The notes beneath the pieces were generated by a model. It was not told the DNA's origin. It made no database searches and saw nothing but the letters and a program-made list of their open reading frames with translations. Below are positions 10,389 to 23,500 of a DNA stretch of 64,000 bases, in pieces; position 1 is the stretch's first letter, and each line of letters opens with the position of its first letter. Origin of the DNA: Ceratobasidium sp. AG-K (lineage: Eukaryota; Basidiomycota; Agaricomycetes; Cantharellales; Ceratobasidiaceae); the NCBI GenBank assembly GCA_037039685.1, contig JAWNGF010000001.1:8122001-8186000 (forward strand). The letters run 5' to 3'. The position numbers and the translations under genes were made by a program.

Positions 10389-12565
10389 CTAGTGCGCTGC
10401 TCGTGGCGGGATATCTGTATACGCGGGTGGCCCCGCAGCCGCTGGTGCTGGAGCGCCGGGGTTAAGGTATGGCGGGAGCGCGCTGTCCGTCGGGACAGGC
10501 TGTGGGGCTTCAGTGAGAGGCACGGCGCTGCCAGGTGTTTGGCGAAACCGGTCGTTAATACTTGGTGGAGGATCGGCCGGATCATCCAGTGGGGGCGGAG
10601 GTGGAGGGGCAGTTTCGTTGACGTCGGTCGACGCAGCGGCAAGTATCTGAAGCCTCATAGCTAGATTAGAGATGGGATCATCTCCAACCGGTGTTAGAGG
10701 TGGTGGTGGATCCGAGTTGATATCTGCCAGAATGTCGGGGCTCAACATTGCACTCGAATGCGGGTGGGAGAGTGTAGGATCAGTAGGTAATCCTTGTTCG
10801 TGTGAAAGCCCCAACGTGAGTCCGTCGAATTGGTCCTGGGGGGAAAACCCGTAGGAGGAGCCTTCTCCTGGGAACCGGAGCTCCATCCGGTTGGCACCAT
10901 TCTGGGTCCATTCGCCAAAGGTCCCAGACGGGGCTGGTGGAAGCACCTGGGAAGTGGATGCACTCGATGCGGCAGCGGCAGCCTCAGACTCGAAAAATGT
11001 GGGGAGATGTCCCCCTGGCGTCCCGGACTCGGCTGCTCGAGACTCGGACTCTTGGAACGTCGGGAGCCGTGAGCCACTGGGTTCTAATGGTGGTGCAGTA
11101 TATGCCGCGTCGGCGAATGGTGGTGGGGCAGATGAATCATTGACGACGCCTCCTTCATCAAATGCAGGGGGAGGGCCGGTACTAGGTCCTTCGCCGTGGT
11201 CCGCGCCCGCTGCACGAACGGTCTTTGTTGGAGGCTTATCGTGTTTCTTCATATATGCGTCTTCAAGTTCAACAGGCGCTTCCACCTGTGGGGCCACTCG
11301 AGGAAGAATAGTGACCGGGATGCGCCCCTTGATGGTCTTCTCTTGTCCGTCGATGAGAAACGACGCACGCAAGATAACGTGAAAGGAAACATCGTGCATG
11401 AGTGTCGTCTGTGAAATGGATGCGCATACTTCGTGGGTATTTTCTTGTCGTTGAATGTCTGCTTGGGGATCATGCGAAAGTCCGTGCAAGACAAGACGAA
11501 TTCGTACAGGCCGCGTAGGATGAAGTCGTGCAGGAGCGCCTGAACGCGTGATAATAGTAGGGTGCATCGGGCCACCAGAAGGAAGTGAGACTGCAGCGCT
11601 CTGTTGATCAGCCTGCATCGACGACCCCTTTTCGAATCCAGCCGTCGGAGGCGGACTTGCAAATGCACTCATGTTCAGCTCGCCGGGTGCCCAGCCTGTC
11701 TCGTCTTCGGATGTAACCGACTCGCCATCATCGTCATCGTCGCCGTTATCTACCCGGATCAACCGGACGAGCTCAGCGCGAAGGTTTCGCAACCGTAGTC
11801 CCCTGCGCATAACGCTGCCATCCGGCGGAGGAATGTCCCAGTAAAGGGGGATCGGCTCGCCGGAGCGAAATATGGTACGCGGAACTTCGACCGTGATGGG
11901 CGTTGGTGTATCTAGAGTAATGCGGCGAGGAGTGACTGGGAGATAAGGCGAGGTAATAGTGGTATATCGGCGTGTATGTATTTCAACCGACTTGCTAACC
12001 GCTGGGAGCGTCGAAGACTCGAGTGTCACAGTCAGACTGTGCGAGATAGCCGAGGTGGACGTGTGAAGGCATTGTGGCGTGTCAGGGGTAAGCGGAATAG
12101 AAAATGGCAGAACGCCTGGGAGAGCGCCAATGTCAGGGCTCGTTGACGACGATGGAGCTTGCGTTTGTGAGTACAAGGTGTGTTTTGAGAATCCGAGCTC
12201 TACTTTGTTGAGTCCAACGTGTTCTTCCGAGCGATAAACGATGGCTCTGAACGATATCGCATTCGTGAAAGGTAGCTTCGCGTAAGTAATCAATCAAGAA
12301 TGGTGGCGATAACTCTTCGGACTCACACATGATTCCATTTCTCCATCGAGGCACTTTTGATATGAACCTCGCCCTCCAAAGACGATACGTCTCCTTCGGC
12401 ACCGAGGAATCCAGACTGGAAGGTGAGCTTTCCTTCAGGAGGGGTAATGAGGATCAGAGGTTGGTCGTCAGCCAAGGCTGGCTCTATTCCAGGATGAATA
12501 GATTGGACATCCTCAGAATAAAGCGGAGGAGGGGGCGAGAAATGGGTTGAAGGTTGTGTGTCCAT
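10389..12565 (-). CDS. Alpha-arrestin (ART-family ubiquitin-ligase adaptor)
   Basis: Alpha-arrestins recruit a Rsp5-type HECT ubiquitin ligase to plasma-membrane transporters and trigger endocytosis. The first exon starts at 12565 and encodes an arrestin N-fold opening (KLTFQSGFLGAEGDVSSLEG, EVHIKS). After a short intron near 12300 the large exon continues with FTNAISFRAIVYRSEEHVGL, PFSIPLTPDTPQCLHTS and an arrestin C-domain around RTIFRSGEPIPLYWDIPP. The C-terminal third is Pro/Ser-rich and disordered. PY-type ligase-binding motifs are visible: PPLY near the N-terminus, LPPY and PPAY in the last 25 residues, with further PP-rich runs. The stop follows IPPRAAH at 10389. It sits tail-to-tail with RPC37, less than 100 bp apart. 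Which cargo it serves cannot be told. Confidence 0.85.
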
Positions 12566-12871
12566 AGGCAGTAGAACCGTATCTAAGAGTTGTCGTCGTT
12601 GTTGTAGTTATCGACGTCGTGGCTAATTCAGGCTATAAATCAGGTCCCGCAGGCGGACAGCATCACGTAAGGGGAGATCGGGCCCGTTTGAACACGTGAT
12701 ACACTCACCCACCCTCCAATCAAGACACACCATCTATTGAACCGAACATATAAAAATTATGTCTTAAGAATATTTGACAGCATTGTGCAAAGCGATGTGT
12801 AACGAACAATAATTCGACTTACGAGTGGCGCATATAGACGCCTAAAAGCTAATAAACGCGCCATCAAGGCT
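12566..12871. other. Short intergenic gap
   Basis: This stretch lies between the arrestin start and the end of the upstream Clr4-type gene, both leftward. It presumably holds the arrestin promoter and the 3' UTR of the methyltransferase. No motif is called. Confidence 0.4.
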
Positions 12872-15075
12872 TCAGATATGTATCAAGCCCCGGCATGTTT
12901 GTGATCCACACAAGCAGTTGCTAAGCTCACGATGGCTGGTTTGAGATGAGGAATGCTGTTCATGCCCAGGATCATAGTCAATCGTTAATTCTTCACCAGC
13001 GGGAATATCACGTAGCGCGACAACCGCCAATCGCTCGAGCCCCCTCTGCATTTATTCAGTTGTACGTTTCGAAGGCAAGGCCACACAACTCACACCGGGC
13101 AATGTGTCATAACACACTGGGAAGATCTTTAGATTCGGCTCGCACTTGTGACTGTGGACATTAAAGGCCGGCACGAATAGGACTTAGATTCGAGAACTTA
13201 CTTAATAAATCTCGTCCAGTTGCCTGTACATAAATTAGAACACATATTGTCTAACCCACTAATGTAGTATCGTCGTACCTACTCTCCAGCAATCAAGTGT
13301 ATATGTCGATTCGCTAGCATCTAGGTCGAACAAGTATCTATTCCGATCGCGAAACTTGATTTTCCTTTCAGTGGCCATGTCGAAAGCGGCAATATCGCGC
13401 TTGAGACTCGAAGCGTTTTCTCTTGTTCTATTTAGATCTGCGATGAAGACATATCAAAGTAGCAATGTAGGTAGCTTACATGATCTCGCTAACAGGTCCA
13501 ATATTCTTAGTATACTTCATGCTAATCGCCCATTAAGACTCACCCGGTAAACGATCCAAGCACTTGACCTTTTTTAATTCCCTGGCTGGAGCGAACACCC
13601 CACCCTCGGATTTCGGTTTTAAAGATCTCGATATGGACTCTTCGTGGACGTTGAAGAACACGATTCGAGCATGTTTTGTTACATCTACAATACTACCAAC
13701 TGGCGGTTAGGTGGTTGTTCCAAGATCGGGCCCAACGTGGGCTCACTTGGTTACACTCGATCGACACGCCTTGGAAGTTTAGATTGAAGTAGCCCTGTGA
13801 TATTGTGAGCTTGAAATCGGTCGGCTAAGCCCGGAGAACTCGGTGCTCACGTGCTTGTTGTATGCAAACGAATGTTGGGCGCGCGGTGCTGGGGTGTTGG
13901 TATCGAATATGGGAGCCTGACAATCGCACACGTGTGGGCGGCATTCGCTTCTACAATGGCATGATTCGAACGCGTCACGCTCTGGAGGGAATTGATCGAT
14001 ATCTGATGACCTGACAATATGTTGTAAAATAGAATTGCAGGATGGATGCAAGACAAGCTTACCAGTGTAGGTCCATTTCGCTGTACACAAACTTGTGCTT
14101 GAGCTGAGGGATACTACTATCAAACTCGTTCTCCAGAGTAATACTTACGGCCCCTGCTCTGGCTGCCGCTTCGTTCCAAGCGTTTTCCAGCCTTTTAAGC
14201 GCCGTCAGAGGTGTAGGGATCACCTGAGAGTTATGAGCAGGGGTTCCGCCGAGACTTGGGGAGTCCATGCGTTCTCGCTTCATCCGAGAGGGAAACGCCG
14301 TTGATGGCGCTGGGGCTTCGTCCTCGTGTTCTTGCTCGTCCTCGGGGAGCTCGATTTGAGCAAAATCCTGATCTTCCACTTGGAACTTGGAGATGATTTG
14401 CGAGTTACCATCTAGTTTTGCTTGCATTTGATGTAGGGCAAGCGTCGGAAGCAGGTCTGACTGGAGCCAAAGGTTTTTTGACGAGCCTGGAGGAAGTGCA
14501 AGAAACGAACGAAGTACGTCGAAGTCGGCTGGAGGGAGATCATGCGGGTCGTGTTTGGCAAGTTCTCTAGCCTCGTACTCTTTGATGAATGTATTGTGCT
14601 CGGAGTGACTGTCTTTAGGGGCGGGGATCCTTCAAAGGCCCGGCAGGCGGCTTGGATTTAGTATGACTGGGAGATTGGGCTGAGCAAGCTCACCACTCTT
14701 CGCTGGTTCCGTCTCGACGCTGCCATGCGGTCTTGTCCCAGCGAAGCTGTCGAGGAACCGTGAGTCGCAGATTTATTAACCGCGGGTAATATACCTTGTA
14801 GCTATCCAAAGATCTGAGTCCAGGATACATGGGGTGCAGAGTTGACAGTATACTTACCTCATCCGATCGTTCTCTCCACAATGCGAGTCGACCACCCCAT
14901 CAATCTCCCACCGTTCCTTACCATTCAAATCCCCGTAATCCTCCGGCTCTGATTCTGAAGAGCGGCACAACTCTGGGTCGAGCAGCACCAGGTCATTGGA
15001 TTGTGCGTTCCGTTTAGCCTTGGCCTTGGTTAAAGAGGACTTGGGTTTTCGTTTCCTGGGTTTTCGTTCAGGCAT
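12872..15075 (-). CDS. clr4: Clr4/Suv39-type histone H3 lysine-9 methyltransferase
   Basis: This enzyme methylates H3K9 to build heterochromatin. It has to be assembled from many small exons. The N-terminus is basic (MPERKPRKRKPKSSLTKAKA) and leads into a chromodomain-like segment, WEIDGVVDSHCGENDRMR, an 18-19 nt microexon (SLDSYK, about 14803-14821), and LRWDKTAWQRRDGTSEE. A linker follows with FIKEYEARELAKHDPHDLPP. The pre-SET has the full nine-cysteine set: FESCHCRSECRPHVCDC, then later ECNQYCRCNKTCSNRV. The SET domain shows IRGWGVRSSQGIKKGQVLGS, the cofactor motif RFINHKCEPN and GEELTIDYDP. The post-SET is CLCGSQTCRG just before the stop at 12872. All joins use GT-AG introns. One oddity is Lys where NHSC has Ser. 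The gene is divergent from the WOPR regulator. Exon borders are by eye, but the cysteine pattern makes the family assignment very firm. Confidence 0.93.
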
Positions 15076-15427
15076 CGGGTGATGCGAAGCAGGGGTAACG
15101 GGACTGAATCCGATCGTCGCAGGAGGTAAAACAGTAATTAGTCGCGGAATTAATGACGTTACGATGTGGTCGGCGCCAACCGAGGCCAGCGCCTATTGAT
15201 CCATTAGTCCGTTCCTTTGTCGGTGACTATCACGGCGACAAAGGGAAGTCGGACCATCCGCTCGCACGCCCTACTCGTCGCGGCCCAACAAAGACCGTCA
15301 CAAATAAGGAGAAAACAAACAGCTCCCCGCTGAGACATGTGGGGCTTCTGAGCGCTCACAAAGGTTTCTGCCACTCATGTAAAAGGGCGACGCGACACTT
15401 CCAACTGCATCACCAGCTCTCCCCACC
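15076..15427. promoter_or_regulatory. Divergent promoter region, methyltransferase / WOPR regulator
   Basis: The 352 bp between two ATGs pointing away from each other must contain both promoters. No individual element is called. Confidence 0.5.
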
Positions 15428-17116
15428 ATGGGCGCAAACGAAGATACACAAGTACCGAAACTGATGCTCAAGTCGACCAAGGATGCGCTTCTCATCATCG
15501 AAGCTGCCGAGCGCGGTTTGTTTCCCCGACTCGTTCGACGCTTGACGGAACAAGAACGGGCGCAGAGTATATACTCCGGTGCCGTATTCGTATATGACGA
15601 GTTCGAGTCACATATCCGGAGATTTACTGATACGTGAGTTCTCGGCCTTTCCTTGCGAACTCTATCTAAATTTAGTTTACAGCTTGATATGGAGTCCTTC
15701 GCGTATCGTAGGAAATTATCTCGTGAGTATATTTTGAACTGTAGTTTTTCGAAATGAGACCTGATCTGCACGCAGGTGTATCGAGAAATGAAGAGACACG
15801 AGCCTCGACCTACCTCCCGTGCTGGAGCAGTTCTGCCTCCTCAGCCAGCATCGGCGCGAAGCCTCGCACGTCCTCGTCCTGACATAGGCGTTGTCCAAGA
15901 TGAAAGGGAACGCAAAAGGCGGGAGCAACTCTATGTTGGCAGCCTCACGCACAACTCCAAGTTTAAACCTGATGGCCTAGTCAAGCGGGTAAGAGGTTCT
16001 GTGCCTGGATGATGTGGTTGGAACTGAACCATTCCCAGACGTTCTCTTTGATGACCGAAGGCAAACATATTCATGTCATTGGGTACTATACCTATGACGA
16101 CGCAATGCATGAAAAATTTGTCACTCCCTCGGAGCATCCCGAATTCTTCGACTTGTCCATCTCCCAGGAACTCCTACGTGACAAGTCTTTATATCGAGTG
16201 CCACCGTGCGTCGAGCAATTGTCGAATGGACGCTTGGTATATGCGTAAGTAGTCTATGTATTCCACCTTTGACGATTTCCGAGTTTGCCTTTCTAGTGGC
16301 GAAGACGCGGAAAAGTCAGGCTCCCCGTGTTCCGAGTCAACTTCCTTAGACATCGATCGCGGCTCTCCTTCTGCTTCCTCCGCCGCAGGTACTCCCAGGT
16401 TCCCGACGCTCCCTGCAATTCAAACTCAAGCTCAGGAGGATACCATGTATGAGTTGCCTCCGTTACGCCCACTCCCTTCTAATGGGACCTGGGATCGTGC
16501 TTCTGCTCCCGAGTCGTCGAGCGTTGACAGCCCACCTTATTCTTCCGATCCAAGGCCGATGTTATTCACGTTTGCCGGGTTTGGCAATTCTTCTGTAGCT
16601 CCACTCTCTACATCCCTTCCAGCGATTGCTCCCCCTTCATTATCTCCACCTCCTAGTCGTGCGGCCCCAAGAATTCGAGATGCTCGACAAACTCCCTATC
16701 CAGATAATCATGGCCGCCCACATGCGCATAATCTCAACGTCGCTCGCTCACTTCGAGAGCCAGAGTATACGCCCACAGATCCATTGTTCGCTCCCGCTGG
16801 TGCCCCGGAGTTCGTCTCGCTAGGTCCCCCTCCATCCTACCATGAGCAATGGCCTACAGCGCAAATGAATCTTGACCGGAGTGGGTTTGGTACTATGAGA
16901 CCCAGTCAGCTTGAGGAGCCGAGCGGAAACAATCAAACTAGGTTAGGGATCTTGGCGCCTGTACCTATGCGAGCTCCCGTGGGTTCACATGGCTATAACT
17001 TTGAGGTAGGCCCCAGTGGGGAGACTGTCGAATATGACGTTCCTGTGGGTCGGTACCCACGGGCTGAGCACGCCGGGATCTTGTCTTACCCTGAAGGTGT
17101 CACTAGAACGCATTGA
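15428..17116 (+). CDS. WOPR-domain (Gti1/Pac2 family) transcription regulator
   Basis: WOPR proteins (Wor1, Ryp1, Gti1, Pac2) are fungal master regulators of morphology, sporulation and host interaction that bind DNA directly. The first WOPR box is split over exons: MLKSTKDALLIIEAAERGLF, PRLVRRLTEQERAQSIYSGA, VFVYDEFESHIRRFTD, then a short exon LIWSPSRIVGNYL and VYREMKRHEPRP. The second box follows a linker: GLVKR joined to TFSLMTEGKHIHVIGYYTYD. The remaining roughly 290 residues are Pro/Ser-rich and disordered, including a PPSY motif, and look like an activation/regulatory tail. The ATG at 15428 is the first in frame and leaves only about 15 residues before the domain, normal for the family. 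Introns are about 50 nt. The specific paralogue (Gti1-like versus Pac2-like) is not settled. Confidence 0.92.
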
Positions 17117-17339
17117 AAAGAACGAGATTTTCCCGCCCATTAGACATGCAGATTGTGATTGAACACTTAATGTCCCCTTCGTGAATAATGTAGTCTATAT
17201 TTTACTAGTTCGTCTAATTTCACATGCATTCGCTCATCTCGAGGGCGTGAAGCAGTAACACGTGACGTTATGAGAGGAATGACGCTGGCAGCTTCTCGTT
17301 TGGACACGACAACCACGTCTCTTGACGAGCCTAATTATA

Positions 17340-20300
17340 ATGAACGAAGAATACCAAAACTGGATCGACCTTAAAGACGACGAAATCAATCCAGAAGTCA
17401 TACGAGATAGCTTATTCCCATTGGAGGACGACCTCTGGGTAGCTGCTGCTTGTGCGGACCGGATACTGTCGGATGCTGATACACAAACCGCCCTGCTCGA
17501 GCTCGGCTTACTTCGAACTTCTCAGGCCTCTGAAAAGATTCAAGCTGCCCTCGAATCAGCTGCAAGCTCTGACGAGGATGCTGAACAAGAGGACGACGAA
17601 AAGGATGACGATGAGACGGCGCCTTCACGATTGGATATGCTCAAGCGCGTACTCACTGGAGATCCAACAAACAGGAAGCTTTTGGGGCTCAGACTTGTCC
17701 TTTTGCGACGACTCGACTCAACTCGAACCTATATCGAAATTCTGGGGTCCGGAGCACTAAGCACCCAGTCAGATGATGACGGCGAATTCGAGGAAGACGA
17801 TCCATGGGCCGATGAAAAACCACTGGCTGCCTCATCTTCCTCGAAAGCTCCCCCCTACATGTCTCTTTCGGAGTTTTTAACGACCGATGTTGTTGACACG
17901 GCGCATCTCTTCGCATCTACCCAGAGATTTAGTGCCCTCAAGACCTTATTCACTCGCCACCTCCATGCACTATTTCCTTTCCGATTGCAGATTCTCGAAA
18001 GCATCCCTGTGCATGTCTCGCCGGTCGAGTACGTTGACATCCTCCCCGCTTGCAACTACGCCACCATGCAGGAAGAAACCCGTCTATCCCACCCGTGGCG
18101 TGACTCCCAAGACTGGGTCGAGCAGCCAGATGTTCAGGCCGCATTAGCAGACACGGGCATCGAAGATTTTCCCCAGTTTGATACGAATGTCGCTGAGCAT
18201 CCGCCTAGCTCACGATCCGAACTCTTGTCAGCGGAAGAGCTCACGAAATGGTTCAAGCAGCGAATCGAAGCAATAGATGCATTCGGCCTCATCGACGTTG
18301 CACTCGCGTTTGTTCAGCATGCAGCTGCACTAGCCATACCCGGCCTCGACGCGGAAGGGGAAGAGCTTAGCCTTTTAGCTAGACTCGTATATGATACCCA
18401 CGTCGATGAAGACAAACCCTTCGCGCCGGCAGAAGACTGGAACCTCGCTAGGTGGCGCGCTTTGGAGCCACCCGCTGTAATTCGTGCCTATCTTGCACAC
18501 TCTAGCCCAGAAACCATTGCTTCGGATATTAGACGTCTGGTCGTCCCTTATCTCTTTGTTCTCGACGCCCAGCGACAGCGCGAACAAACCAAATCCCCCA
18601 TCCAATCCTCACAGGATGCGTCCGACGAATTATTATATGGCTGGATCCTCGACTCGCCCCTTGAACTCGCTGCTGCTGTATTCATTGCGTCTAAAGCAGA
18701 CCTACCGATCGCGACTCGTGTCGTACAAAAGGATGAGGATCTCGCACGTCTTGCTTTGGCATGCCTCTACGGCTCAGACGCATTGGACGCTTGGCCGATA
18801 ATGAGCTCTATTTTTGAGTGCCTCCCTGCGTGGGAAATATCGGAATCAGAGGTGGACGGCCCAGATGCCGATGAGGCAGATAATACCCTAGCATCCCTTG
18901 CAGCATTCGTTACGCCCACCACGGCAAAGCCCACAACAGCTCCGGCCGACTTGTATTCCTTTTTCAGACCTTTATCCGCTCGTGCTCTTAGCCGAGCACT
19001 AGACATATTAGACGTACATCTAGAGTCCGGAGAGGTACTCGCTCGATGGGGCGTTCCCGCTCCATTAAGGTGGTTCGTGCAAAGTGCGGGAGACCCAGGA
19101 TTACAGAGAGCGTGGGCTACAAAAATGGCCCGACGGAGTGGTGCAGAGGGCGGGGAGATTCTCTTGGACGATATGGTGAAATTGAGCGGAGGCGCGCTGG
19201 GCGATTTACGAGGAGCGTTTGGTATGCTCAAGCAAGATGAAGTAATTAGGATATTTTTTGAGGGGCTCTTAAGCTCCGGAAGTAAGTCACGCACGCGCAA
19301 ATCCACAAATGTATTTCTGACTGAGGATTCGCAGGATTCGATATGGCTCATACTATGTTGAACCCTCGAGGGGTTGCTCCGCCGTTGTCAACGGATGCCG
19401 TCGAAAGCCTATGCCTTTCGGTTTCACGAGAATTTTATGACAATGCCAGCTCTGGAAACATTAATAACGGAGACATGAAACTTGCATATGATTGGTAAGT
19501 TGGATTTTCATGGGATCACAGCAAATGGCTAACAAGTTAATAGTCTGAGTGTGCCACTACCGACTCCAGCTGTGATCAAAGAGCGTGAATTTATCGAAGC
19601 CACTAGCCGAATCTGCGCATTCAATGTCGTCTCACGACCTGGTGTTCCTATCACTCCTCTTGAAATTCGCCTCGTCAAGGACCGGCTCAGTTTAATCGCC
19701 CGTGTTTTATCGAGCACCGAGGATGCATACAAGCATACACAGGTCATATTGGACCTCGTTGCGAAGCTTGGCTTCAGAGGAGACCCAGCAGCAGAAGTCA
19801 AAGCTCTCGCTATGATCGCGGACGCAGCGCTCTCGGCCGAGGACTTCGAGGTTGCATCTGAAACCAGCACTCGCATGGTCAAGACGGCAGTCAAGTTGCG
19901 AGGAATCGACATACCCTCAGCACACGAAGCTGTTGAAGTATGCTGGCACACATGTTACCAACTTGGCCGTCAAACCGAGTTCACCGATATCCAAACGAAG
20001 ATGACATTACTCGCCCATGCGCTAGAGCTCTGCCCTCCCGAGAATGTAGGAGACGTGTTGGGTGCTTGGAGGAGGTTGGAAGCGGAGAAGATGGAGGCAT
20101 ATAAAGCACGTGAACCTGCCGCTAAGCCCGTGAGGCGACGAGGACGTGGTGGCAGCGATCTTCTTGCTATACCCGACTTATCTGCCCCCCTGATTAGTCC
20201 TGATGCTGCAGCTGCAGCTGCGCGCACTTTCAGTCGCATCGCTGGTGCGACAGCCAACTTCCCATTTTCAGTCCGTGGTCGTTTGGGATATGGTGGTAGT

Positions 20301-20438
20301 GGCGGCGGTGTTCGAGATGACGAATCGGTGGTGTCGGGCATGTCTACGCGCTCACGAAGTCCCGAGAGCACAGTATCTACGTCCGCAAGACACGCGCTCT
20401 CAAGAGGAGTTGGCTGGTTGATTGGCGCGAATGAATAA
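17340..20438 (+). CDS. SEC39: Sec39-domain protein (Dsl1/NRZ tethering complex)
   Basis: Sec39 (NBAS in animals) is a scaffold of the Dsl1 complex, which tethers COPI vesicles at the ER. Three exons (17340-19281, 19335-19494, 19544-20438) encode about 998 residues. The long helical solenoid includes EEYQNWIDLKDDEINPEV at the start, RARALLDILDVHLESGEV-like helices near 18990-19040, and after the introns ICAFNVVSRPGVPITPLEIR, LVKDRLSLIARVLSSTEDAY and DLVAKLGFRGDPAAEVKALA, the conserved C-terminal Sec39 block. A basic Gly-rich tail (RRRGRGG) and a Ser/Arg-rich end follow. I use the ATG at 17340 (MNEEYQNW); no earlier in-frame ATG exists. The gene converges on NRDE-2 with about 120 bp between stops. 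Confidence 0.85.
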
Positions 20439-20560
20439 GGACATTTAACCCTTTAGGGATTTCTGTTCGCTGGACTTGTTCAGGACGCATACATGTTTTA
20501 ATTACGATCGTGGTTTTGTAAAAGTATACTATCACGTCTGCATGCATCCTTGGGTCACGC

Positions 20561-23500
20561 TTAATACGGTCGCAATCTTCTCAATTCCTCGGCTCTGTGC
20601 TCAATCTCCCGCTCCCCCTGAGAATCAATGTCGGAATCGGAGTCCTTTTCTGGTACCCAATCGACCAGCAGTTCCTCGATATCCGTCCGGGTACGTATCT
20701 GGCGCTCGGCCATGACGTTGGTCCATGCATCCAACTGAGTGGATGTAAAAGCGAAGCGAAGTTGATCGAATGCTAGCAGGTAAAAGTCCTTGACCCACGG
20801 ACAGGACGCTACCGCTTGGAACAATAGCGTCTTCGCACGATCGAGTCGACCAGCCTTGATCTCAAATTCGAGATATATGCGCCACATGGCAGGTGAGTGG
20901 CGTATCCTGGAGGGCGTTTAATTCGGATTGAACACATTTAATCAAGAAATATTGCTTACCTATGATCGTTGACGGCACGAGTCAGCACGTTGCGTACTCG
21001 TTCTTGCTCATAACTGCCATGCTCCCAGCTTTCAACCCATACCGCCCATAGCACCCGAGTCAACGAGACTTCGGTCTTCATATCATCTTTGGGATCTTCC
21101 TGAAGCACAATGTCCGACACGGCAGCCCGTACCCGACCCCAGATTTTCTCCCCCCGCTCAGATTCGAGGAACAATCCAAGGAGTGTTGTATTTCCGGGAT
21201 ACATCTTAATTGCCGCCGTTGCTTGATCACGCAGCACGCTAGGCGGGCATGGTCTCTGCAACGTGCGTGTATAGTGGAATGCACAGAGGGTGGCCGACAG
21301 GACGAGGGCCTCGTGCTCGGCGGTGTATGGGAGAAACTGAGATGATCGGATGTGTCGATCGTAGATGGCCAGAGTGCTGAGAAGTGAATCGGAGGTTAAG
21401 AGTTCCAAGAGCGCCCGCAGCCTGATGAGTGAGACTTTGGCTAGTGGATCGGTGGATGAATCATTGCCTAGAGCTGAATCATAACTCCGTTTGGCTCGGA
21501 GGATATCCACTGAACTCGTGGATGGGACATCAATGGCCATCACTAGGACTTGCAAAGCCCCATCCGTATCGTCCCTCAGCCACTCCTGTTCAGCCCAATC
21601 GCACCAAAGTTCGAGTTCACCAGGCCTTCGTTCGGTGGTAGACCTGGAGAGATTCTCCCTGTAGATCTTGCTAGCTTCCCCATGCTTGCCACGAGCGCGT
21701 TCCAATCGAGCATGTGCGGCCCATCGATAGAGTGACGATGGATCCTGTGCCAGCTGCGAACGCGATAGTTTTAGGGCCCTGAAAGTCACGGTCAGAAGAT
21801 TCCAAAATTTCTTAGTCGATGCTCACCTTTTGGGATTGCTCACAGCTTCGAATGCAAGCCAATGTTCATCCCACATTTCATCTTGCACAACCGGACTGAG
21901 AGCATTAAACACTCGGCTAGAGGAGTTTTTGTGATTAGGGCAACACACGCTCCAGGTGGGTCGAACGTACCTCACAAAGTCGCTATTGACTCCGACAACA
22001 TCTTCGGCCTCCCACATTCGCCCACCTGCAAGTTTATCGGAATCGGTCCCCACAGTCCTGCCGACTCCCCAGCCCCACTCTTTGACAGGACCCCAGCCAG
22101 GTCTCAGCAGCCGCTCGTGGCCAATGAGCGCACCTCCGTCCAAGACGCGGGGGCCTATGGGTTTAAGCTGCTCTGGGAAAAGAGCGCTCTTTCGCTTCAT
22201 CCACCTATCGTCTGCCCAGACATCGTCGGGTGGAGGTGATGACCCGGGAGTATGCAGCCCCAGAAAGTTCAAACAGACAAAGAGCAAATTTCGCCGAGCA
22301 ATTGGGGTAATCAGCGGAGTGAGGATGGACGAAAAGTCGGACACCACAACCACTCGGTGAGGGTCATCCAGGTGGTAGTTTGCGGAGCGAAGTCGTAGGG
22401 GTTGGGTAAGGGCCTCATCCAAGGCTGTCTCTCGCTGGGACCAGTGTTGGTATGGGTCCGAAGGAGGGTCCTGCAAAGATGGTATTGTCGGTTGTGCCGA
22501 AAAGACTTTGCCAGATTTGTTGTCTGAGACCCAAGTCGCCCATCCTTGCGCCCCTTCTTCCCCAATGCGGGGAACCTCTGAGTCCCAAAAGTCTTCAAAC
22601 ATGGCCACAGTATCGGCGAATGTCGCAGGGCGGGTTTGGGGCGGGAAAAACGTTCTACCCAAGTGTTACTAGTCGCGTACCTAGTAAGAAAGCGATAACC
22701 TACATCTCAATCTGCGCCTGCATAGCTGAAATCGCCCTTTCCACGTATCCTACGCCCCTCTTTCATAAGTACATGCCTACGACTGCAATATACAACTCAC
22801 CAGCCTGACGGAGCCACACACAAGTCCTCCAAAATATTCTGAGCCGCTGCATCTCGAGCTCTTCGGTATTGCCTTGAAGTACGTCGAGCGCGTGTGCTAC
22901 GTCTCCTACAGTGTCCTCAACTCCGCGCATTCTCGCATTCGCCAGCCAACCCATTCGGACCATACATCACCGTCTTGGGAAAGTCTTTCAAGACATCCTT
23001 CCACTCTTGTTCGAGTTGGAGAGGTGGCCAGACCATCTCCCCGGCGCGCAGTAAACGGAGTCGGAGCGAGGGTGAACGGCGATTGGCAGGATGGGCAGCA
23101 AGTGCTTTGGACAAGACTGACACGGCTATCTCTGCACGAGCCAGCCCGCCCTGTGTAGGTGCCATGTTGTGTTTTAACAGCGCCATCCAAGCAGAGATAT
23201 CCGTTGGATATTCTCGCACCCGAGCTGCGAGCTGGCCGGCACGGGTCAGTTCGGGAGTGACGAGCTCTGTGTCTGATTCTGAGTCGGAGCTCGCTGAAGA
23301 GGCGGAGGAATCGGATTTGGCGCGCGTAATCTCACGATAGGCGGGGCCCTCTTCTCGGCGTTTGACTTTGCCAACATCGTCCACGTCGTCTGCAAGGTCA
23401 TCCTATACCAGAATGTTACTAGGGGCTTCAGCACGCAAACATAATAAATGCGCACCTGTTTCTTTTTACCACGCTTACTCAGGCGTATGAAGCCTTCCTG

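Noticed and set aside
17322..17339. Longer Sec39 start at 17322
   Set aside because: The codon is TTG, not ATG; the ATG at 17340 is the first legitimate start.
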